The notes below the pieces were generated by a model that worked only from the letters and a program-made list of their open reading frames with translations, did no database searches and was not told the origin of the DNA. This document shows, piece by piece, positions 58,014 through 64,000 of a DNA stretch of 64,000 nucleotides. The position numbers were made by a program, and so were the translations under genes. The stretch spans positions 124,001-188,000 of the forward strand of contig JAODUP010000656.1 of the NCBI GenBank assembly GCA_025642065.1, written 5' to 3'. The DNA is from Paralvinella palmiformis. Its lineage: Eukaryota > Annelida > Polychaeta > Terebellida > Alvinellidae. How positions within the stretch are numbered: the first letter of the stretch is position 1; every line of letters begins with the position of its first letter.

Positions 58014-58941
58014 CCCAAGCGTTACCTGTCGTATGTGACATCTACCGGAAAACATTAAACCGACTACATTCCACATCAACGTATAAACTCTGACATCAGC
58101 CGGGTACGTAGACAATTGCTTTTATCTAACACAATTGGCTGACAATCCTGCATTATCCATATTTAATATAAATAAAGTGGCCAGTCATGTATTATTTCCT
58201 TAGAACAGGGCTTTATATGACAGAAACGAACCCTTCGTGATAGTTTGCGGAAGCGACATTCCCTTAAAGGCTGACTAATTGCGCAAAAGTGCCTAAAACG
58301 CATCAAATGTCGTGTTCTGTTCTCTTTGCTCTTGGAATGTTTTTATAACCGGCTTTACCTAAATTATCAAAGGTCACTTGCCACATCCCTTTCAACGGTC
58401 TCTGAAACGATACGGAGAAATGGTCAATATTTTATAGGAAATGAAAGCTGGAGCACGCAGAAAGCTTTCTCAAACCGCAGAAATCAAACTCTATCAGCAT
58501 TCGCGTGATGATTGTGAAAAGAATCACACACCGAGTTATTAGTGGAATTCTTTTCAAAAGTGTATTTATTAGCATCCAAACAAAAAATAAATTTGACATT
58601 TTATGCGACGGAAATCAGTCTCGGGATGAAATCAAACACTTGGCTTTGGAAATAGCAATAACTATGGAATACACTGTGAGGAATTTTACGAAGTCAACAA
58701 GAATCAATCGTGATACTATCATCACTGACGGTGTACTGATTACGTCAATCGTAGCTGACGTCATGTTAAAGACGTAACGGCAGTTCGAATTATGTAATGA
58801 GGTTTATAATAAATGTTATTCTTGTGTTAATGAAAGGAGCTTTATACAAAGTGTTCAGCGGCGGGGAAGAGACAAGATGAGGTTGAAGGTTGTAAAATCG
58901 AACAATCGAGCAAACAAACAAACATTTGTACAAAGAAATAT
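58014..58941. other. Unique sequence with two adjoining frames
   Basis: Frames of 60 codons (58326-58508) and 90 codons (58505-58777) follow each other but show no recognised motif. Otherwise unassigned. Confidence 0.35.
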
Positions 58942-59190
58942 AGTGTGTGTGTGCGTGTGTGTATGGTGTGTATGTGGGGGGATGTGTGTGTGTGTGTGTG
59001 CAAAGACAAACACCCAATCGGACATCAACATATAGTACTTGCTAAGGAGATGTATATCTGGATAATTGATTTGCTAATTGACTTGATAAGGAAGAACTCT
59101 CTCTGTCCCATTCTCTGTCTGTCTGTTGTCTGTCTCGCTGTATGTTTGTCTGTATGTCAGTTGGCTTGTCTATATGTCTGTCTGTTTGTC
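58942..59190. repeat. (GT)n tract and (GTCT)n tract
   Basis: GT with G-run interruptions to 59000. GTCTGTCT-type units run 59105-59190. Confidence 0.85.
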
Positions 59191-59744
59191 TTATTGACTT
59201 GCTAAATTGACAGCTGTGTAAATAAATAAATGGATTAGTTTGTGTTCGATCAAACGAAATACTTCACCCATACGTTGTTGTGGGCGTCCTTATCACTTCT
59301 TATCTCACCCAGAATCGATAGTTGCCATAATCAATCAGTGTACAACGAGTGTAGTCCCAATCTATCTATGATTTGACTAGTGTTCAGTTGTTCAAGTACC
59401 AAGACAAAATACGTCCACATACATACACTATGCTATTAACATAGTCAATGCCAAAATAATACTGACGAAGATCAACAGTGAATCAGTTGTACATGAATAA
59501 GGTCAATGGATCCGACTATCTATCACATGCTTATTTCTTTGTACGTAAATTAGGTAGTCAACAAATAGGATGTTTCCACCGTATGAATTCATCTTGAAAA
59601 ACTAATTTAGTAGTTTATAGTGGTCAGGTCTAGAGCTGATGTTTCGGATTTGAACGGCAGTTTTAGATTCACACAATTCTGAACGAACTTAATGATGTCC
59701 CTTGCGTTTACTGATAACGGATCATCGAGTTGTCTTTCGCTTAT
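59191..59744. other. Unique sequence, nothing recognised
   Basis: A short AATAAATAAAT run at 59219. No frame or repeat of note. Confidence 0.4.
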
Positions 59745-59800
59745 CCATTGCCTAGTTGGTAGCGCGGTTGGTCACAGCCCTCTAGCACCGAGGTTCAAAT
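59745..59800 (+). mobile_element. tRNA-like SINE head fragment
   Basis: CCTAGTTGGTAGCGCGGTTG (A box) and CGAGGTTCAAATA (B box), about 30 bases apart, like a SINE-A head. The SINE-A body does not follow. Confidence 0.5.
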
Positions 59801-60477
59801 AACACAAATATTCTACATTTCATTTAATTGTCCGACCTTGGCTGTAATATCTCATCCAAATTCTCTCTTATTATGCTACACATTATTATTATTATTAGGC
59901 ATAAGAGTTATTATTAGGTATAAGCTTAGCCATAATGAGGGGAGAGCTACCCGTGTTCTCGCCATTGTGATTTTTCTGTTTTTGTTTAGCATAATTACTG
60001 ACCTTCTTCAATTTCTGTTGTGTGATTAAAAACTAATCTATCTGTAGCACTGTCACAACTTCTACTCATAAAAAAAAGTTGCATCATACAAGCGCCATAG
60101 GTGACAATAAATGATTATTAAAATATTCAAATTGCTAATTATTAGGCGAGAAATATTTCAAATCTGTCACTGTATCCATTACAGCTTTAGATTTCAACAT
60201 GTCAAATTCGTGAATATAGTCCATTTGTATTTAAAATCATCACCCGTGTGTAATAATATCAAGAAATGTAGTCATATTATTGCATAAACAATTAAGTTAA
60301 GACTACCCCCTTTTTTATCTTTACATTCAAATTGACATTCTTTGGAAATAAATCTGCAAAATATTAGAATATTTTATTTTTAAGTTACGTTTGGATATTT
60401 GTTTAATAAACTACATGTAGATGAGAGGAGGTAATTCCAATATGTCTTGAACTGTTACTAACATTATTAGCATTGTT
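59801..60477. other. Unique AT-rich sequence
   Basis: Includes small ATTATTATT runs near 59883. No gene. Confidence 0.4.
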
Positions 60478-60575
60478 TAACGTCGGCTTTGAGCATACCT
60501 GGAACATCCGGATTAAAGGCGAATCCCTAAAGATATAAATCCCACAAACACAGGTATGAACACACAAACTGGATC
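60478..60575 (-). mobile_element. SINE-C fragment
   Basis: The minus strand contains CCTGTGTTTGTGGGATTTAT, AGGGATTCGCCTTTAATCCG and GATGTTCCAGGTATGCTCAA, matching the SINE-C middle. The head is degraded. Confidence 0.6.
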
Positions 60576-60676
60576 ATCTTGGTCTGTTTACACATAGAGT
60601 ACTCCGCTCGTTTACTAATTCATCGCTCATTCCTTTATACATTTTCCTAAATGAATCACAGTGTAAGCGTAGTATG

Positions 60677-60837
60677 CGTTTATTGGACATAGTAGGCTAA
60701 ACGAGGCAAGCAAATTCCAAAGGTAATGAAACGAAGTGAAAGATGAAACACCTTTCAGATATGCCCACGCCGAGATTCGAACTCAGGTGGTATTGATCTG
60801 GGATCGAACGCGCTACCAGTTAGACCGAGGAGGCGCC
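60677..60837 (-). mobile_element. SINE-A, 3' shortened
   Basis: The minus strand has GGCGCCTCCTCGGTCTAACT, A box CTAACTGGTAGCGCG, a perfect B box (GTTCGAATCTCGGCG), AGGTGTTTCATCTTTCACTT, CATTACCTTTGGAATTTGC and GTTTAGCCTAC. It then loses similarity before the GTGGCCGTA tail. Confidence 0.82.
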
Positions 60838-61659
60838 CCGTGTACTGCCATGAAGACATTCCTCACCAACCTAATTCTGTTGTTTATTACGCGCAAAAAT
60901 TGAAATTCATTTTGAAACTCCGTTGTCTTAAACGAGAACATTCGGTTCCAAATGTTCAAGTACATTTATCTTTTCTGGCGTTAACTTTTGCTTCGGACGT
61001 GGCGCAACAAACCATGAAGCAAGAGTTATGAATGCTGGTCTTATCTAGTGTTATAACACTTCCAGAAAACAATGTTAAAAATCAACTTCCCATCGACCAG
61101 AGATGTGCTACAGATTGACTTACAAAACGTCGGGTACCCGAAAGACCAGGCTACTAGTTAGTTAGATATGTACTACTCTCTTGGGCGCTGAGCATTAACG
61201 TGAAAGGAACGAAAAAGGAATACGAGATAGTTGGTTGGGGAAGGAGGTGGGGGGGGATGGATTTTGGAATGTGAACCAGTTTTGAATGAGTAATTCTTGT
61301 AGAATATGTTTCCTTTGTAAATAAACATACACAGCATGAAGTAGAACAGTGTGGTCTTCTGGCATTTTTAAACAACTATCTCTTAGAAAGTTTAGAAAAT
61401 TGTGAAAAATTATATGCACAATTGCAACATCAAGTTAAAGTTGGACTATCAAATAGGATATAAAAATAGCATATAAAAATAGGATGCAAAAATATATATA
61501 GAGGAGTGATTTATCATAAGTAGGTGTAGTCTTTTGGTGAAAATTGTGGCCAGACATCTGTCTTTAATGATGTGATGCATTCACATGAGGGTGGCGTTAC
61601 GTAATAATAGCATTACGTGTAACATCAACCAGTAGATGGTTCATTATTTATGCTTTATC
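60838..61659. other. Unique sequence, nothing recognised
   Basis: A G run at 61247-61257. Overlapping minus frames of 73-74 codons near 61154-61419 have no motif. Confidence 0.4.
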
Positions 61660-61700
61660 TCTCCCCCCCCCTCTCTCTCTCTCTCTATATATATATATAC
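61660..61700. repeat. C-run, (CT)n and (TA)n
   Basis: CCCCCCCC, about 8 CT units, about 7 TA units. Confidence 0.9.
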
Positions 61701-62084
61701 ATCAATTTCAAGAGGTTCCCGAAGCTGCAACAGCTACATGATCCAGAAGATTTAATCTTCAGTATTGAATTATGATTCTCTTTAACCCTAACGTCTAAAT
61801 ATTTTATACTTGAGATTATATAAGTATTCATTTTATTGCTAACTAGGTTTTGATATTCGTGTTGTTTCGTTGTGTATAGAATGTATAACTCCGTTTTTAA
61901 CCTTTGACCTACTATAATCTGGCAGTAAACAGAATAGAAAATCAAATGCGTTATGACTAAGTGTACCCCAGTTTATTAGCCCCGGCATCTGGTGAATTAT
62001 TTCAGTTATTTAGCGTTAGATCGTACTGAGTTGCTGAAATTTGTTAGCGGTGACAACATAATGTGATGATTTATTTCATTGATT

Positions 62085-62265
62085 GGCTGTGCTACCTGGA
62101 ATATATGGGCGAAGGACTGCTCCCTAAGGTAATGAGATTATAAGGCCGAACCGTTTTGCTGATAAATTAAGCACTCACAGCCACAAACAACAGTGGGATT
62201 TAATCGCACGACGTGGATTTCTGCAGCGCGGTGTATTACCAACTACAGCACACTGGATCAATCCT
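62085..62265 (-). mobile_element. SINE-C, longest copy
   Basis: The minus strand has head CCAGTGTGCTGTAGTTGGTA (A box), B box GCGATTAAATCCCAC, GTTGTTTGTGGCTGTGAGTG, ATTACCTTAGGGAGCAGTCC and CGCCCATATATTCCAGGTAG. It provides the full order of SINE-C: head, body, then the CCATATGTTCCAGG core near its 3' end. Confidence 0.65.
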
Positions 62266-62443
62266 GATCTTAATGAGCCTTAACTGACACACTATACGGC
62301 AATCGGCAGTAATTAGTAAAACCGCGTCATTCTGCAGTATACATGATTATACATGATTATACACGATTGTTTAGAGTTGACCACCGTTGTCCTTCCGTGT
62401 CGTTGTAAAGGAGACATTAAATGGTGAGCCGTGTGTCGTCAAA

Positions 62444-62511
62444 TCATACTGACTGACTCATATACTCATTCACTCGACAACACACTCAATCACATACCAT
62501 AGATATTAAGG
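62444..62511. repeat. 68-bp direct repeat, left copy
   Basis: Begins TCATACTGACTGACTCATAT and ends ACCATAGATATTAAGG. Identical to 63933-64000, 1,489 bp to the right. Confidence 0.95.
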
Positions 62512-63639
62512 CAAGCAATGAATCAATAGAAGTACAGCATTAATTCACATTATACTTCCGTACAATTACATGCATACTTCTATGGAAGCACGCGGGCATA
62601 AAATATGCCCGATTTACTCCAGTTGGTCTAAAAGAATCAGCTAGATTGTGAGGCTAGCTCATAAACCGGACGTTGTATTTCTACGTCACTGAGACGTCAT
62701 AGCGTCATATAAGGTTTTAAATGACATGCCGCCTTCAGGACATCCTCAAAAATTTCACTTCAAAGAAGATCCGATTTCACGTTCACTTATCGGCGAACTG
62801 GCGAGATTCAATTCGATGGCCCGGGCTAACACAGGTGACTAATTTTCGTTGTTTATGCCTGTAGATCCGAGCGTAACTAACGCATTATTAGCATAAATCT
62901 GTTGAAGAGCTACAGATAAGTTATCTTATCTACCGTGTTAACAAATTAGACCGAGAACAGCTTCCTGAACCATAAAACTAAAATTGCTATCGTTCTCTCA
63001 GAAGTTATCAGAGCAAAGTTAATTATTTGTACATGTTAATCAGCATTGATTGAATGTTATGCGGGACCCGGAGCGGCTTTCAGAGCCACATTTGCTTCCC
63101 GTAAAATGAAACAGAGGAAGAATAAGTTGATTTTCTGTTGTCTCCTCCTGATTGCGGGACAACATGGGCTAATCATAAACACTAAACCATACGCTGCGGG
63201 GGAGGATTTTGAGGACTGTAAAAAATGATGGCAATGAACGCCTTGAACATTACTTGATGTGTTATATGATACGATATTTTATTCAACAACAAGCACAATA
63301 CGTTCAATACACACAAACAGAAAACATACAATATGACAGAAGCATAATGTGTCACATAGCCTTACGGGCTGTCTGCCTATGATACCCCAGTAGACATATT
63401 AGGGTTGGTAAAAGTCACAAGGCTCCCATTACAGTCGAGATATAATACATCATATATGGTGGTTGTTGAAAGTCGTGGGTACGAACACCGTGGCCAGAAT
63501 GATGACATCATCAGTATTAATATGAATTGGTAAGTTGTTTCTTTAGATGCTTGCTGAATGATTTAATAGTTTTCATTGAGTTAATTTATTCCGAGATTGA
63601 GTACCAGATTTGAGGACTTTTACGATAATAATACTCTAT
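62512..63639. other. Interior between the 68-bp direct repeats
   Basis: No RT, integrase or transposase motif. A 60-codon frame (63046-63228) contains a hydrophobic run after MKQRKNKLIF, but no homology. 62520-62760 is unique. Confidence 0.3.
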
Positions 63640-63925
63640 ATCGTACAACCATGAAATTAATTATGATCGAGTGAACCAGAAAGGGCAAGACCAATCATCT
63701 TGTACTATTTATTCTACAACTATAAGATGATTTATGACAGCGTTAGCCAGATAGGGCAACACAAATCGCCTTATACTGTATATTCTACAACCATAAAAAG
63801 GATGGTCTAGCTAACTACAGAGAACAAAATAAGTCGCGTTGTACTGTATATCATACAACCATAAAATGATTTAAAATCGAGTTAGCCAGAAAGGGACGGA
63901 CAAACTGTATCATCCTATATATCAT
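63640..63925. repeat. Minisatellite, about 70-bp unit, 4 degenerate copies
   Basis: CAACCATAAAATGATTTA-like starts at about 63645, 63718, 63789 and 63856. GAGTTAGCCAGAAAGGGC-like words and TTGTACTGTATATTCTAC words follow in each. Periods are about 67-72 bp. Confidence 0.85.
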
Positions 63926-63932
63926 ATTCTGT

Positions 63933-64000
63933 TCATACTGACTGACTCATATACTCATTCACTCGACAACACACTCAATCACATACCATAGATATTAAGG
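63933..64000. repeat. 68-bp direct repeat, right copy (cut by window end)
   Basis: Base-for-base identical to 62444-62511 up to the last base of the window, so the true repeat may be longer. Confidence 0.95.

Noticed and set aside
63046..63228. 60-codon frame with a signal-peptide-like hydrophobic stretch after an internal Met
   Set aside because: A single hydrophobic run in a short frame is common by chance. No homology or gene context was found.

Overview
The window looks like gene-free nuclear DNA from a metazoan, most likely a lophotrochozoan invertebrate such as a mollusc. That lineage call is inference. It rests on AT-rich unique sequence, extreme microsatellite density (more than two dozen long (TA)n tracts plus AC, GA, ATT, ACT and GAGT arrays), several tRNA-derived SINE families, and LINE remnants of L2-like and Jockey/CR1-like type. 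No intact protein-coding gene, rRNA, functional tRNA or snRNA was found. Almost every long open frame is a translation of a simple repeat. The stretch is best read as intergenic or intronic sequence.

Layout. 1-300 is the 3' end of an L2-like LINE. 300-8000 is unique DNA with microsatellites and the first copies of two SINE families, called A and C here. 8085-8795 is a 0.7-kb polypurine composite. 10333-11366 is a tandem array of about 17 copies of a 61-bp unit. 11800-12150 is a SINE-A copy walled in by (TA)n and (AC)n. 13392-13655 and 27699-27974 are two copies of SINE-B. 15655-16105 joins a SINE-A end to an L2-like reverse transcriptase end. 18-31 kb is dense in microsatellites, with a dispersed repeat that ends in an AC/GT tract (18943 and 29604), a stem-loop bearing TAATATTAC (19718) and a homeodomain-core cluster (26587-26721).

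31.4-34.3 kb is the quietest part. 35812-36000 is a SINE-A insertion with recognisable target-site duplications. 36873-37013 and 43892-44299 are non-autonomous palindromic or TIR-bearing DNA elements. 38400-38680 holds several CRE/PAR-bZIP-like sites. 40206-40700 is a higher-order ACT array. 45612-46460 is a 49-bp satellite lying directly beyond the 3' end of a frameshifted LINE reverse transcriptase remnant (46535-47290, minus). 47846-48168 is a long GAGT array. 48338-49663 packs three SINEs. The rest holds CpG-bearing unique islands (53.4-54.0 kb, 57.2-57.4 kb), scattered SINE heads, and at the right edge a 68-bp direct repeat 1,489 bp apart whose second copy runs off the window.

How it works together: the recognisable content is parasitic or structural. 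The SINEs carry polymerase III A/B boxes. The tail of SINE-E resembles the L2-like LINE ends, so those LINEs plausibly mobilised it. Candidate regulatory islands are offered only as inference. No new biochemical system is visible; the more unusual items are the SINE families, the palindromic elements, the satellite/LINE junction and the truncated 1.5-kb direct-repeat structure.
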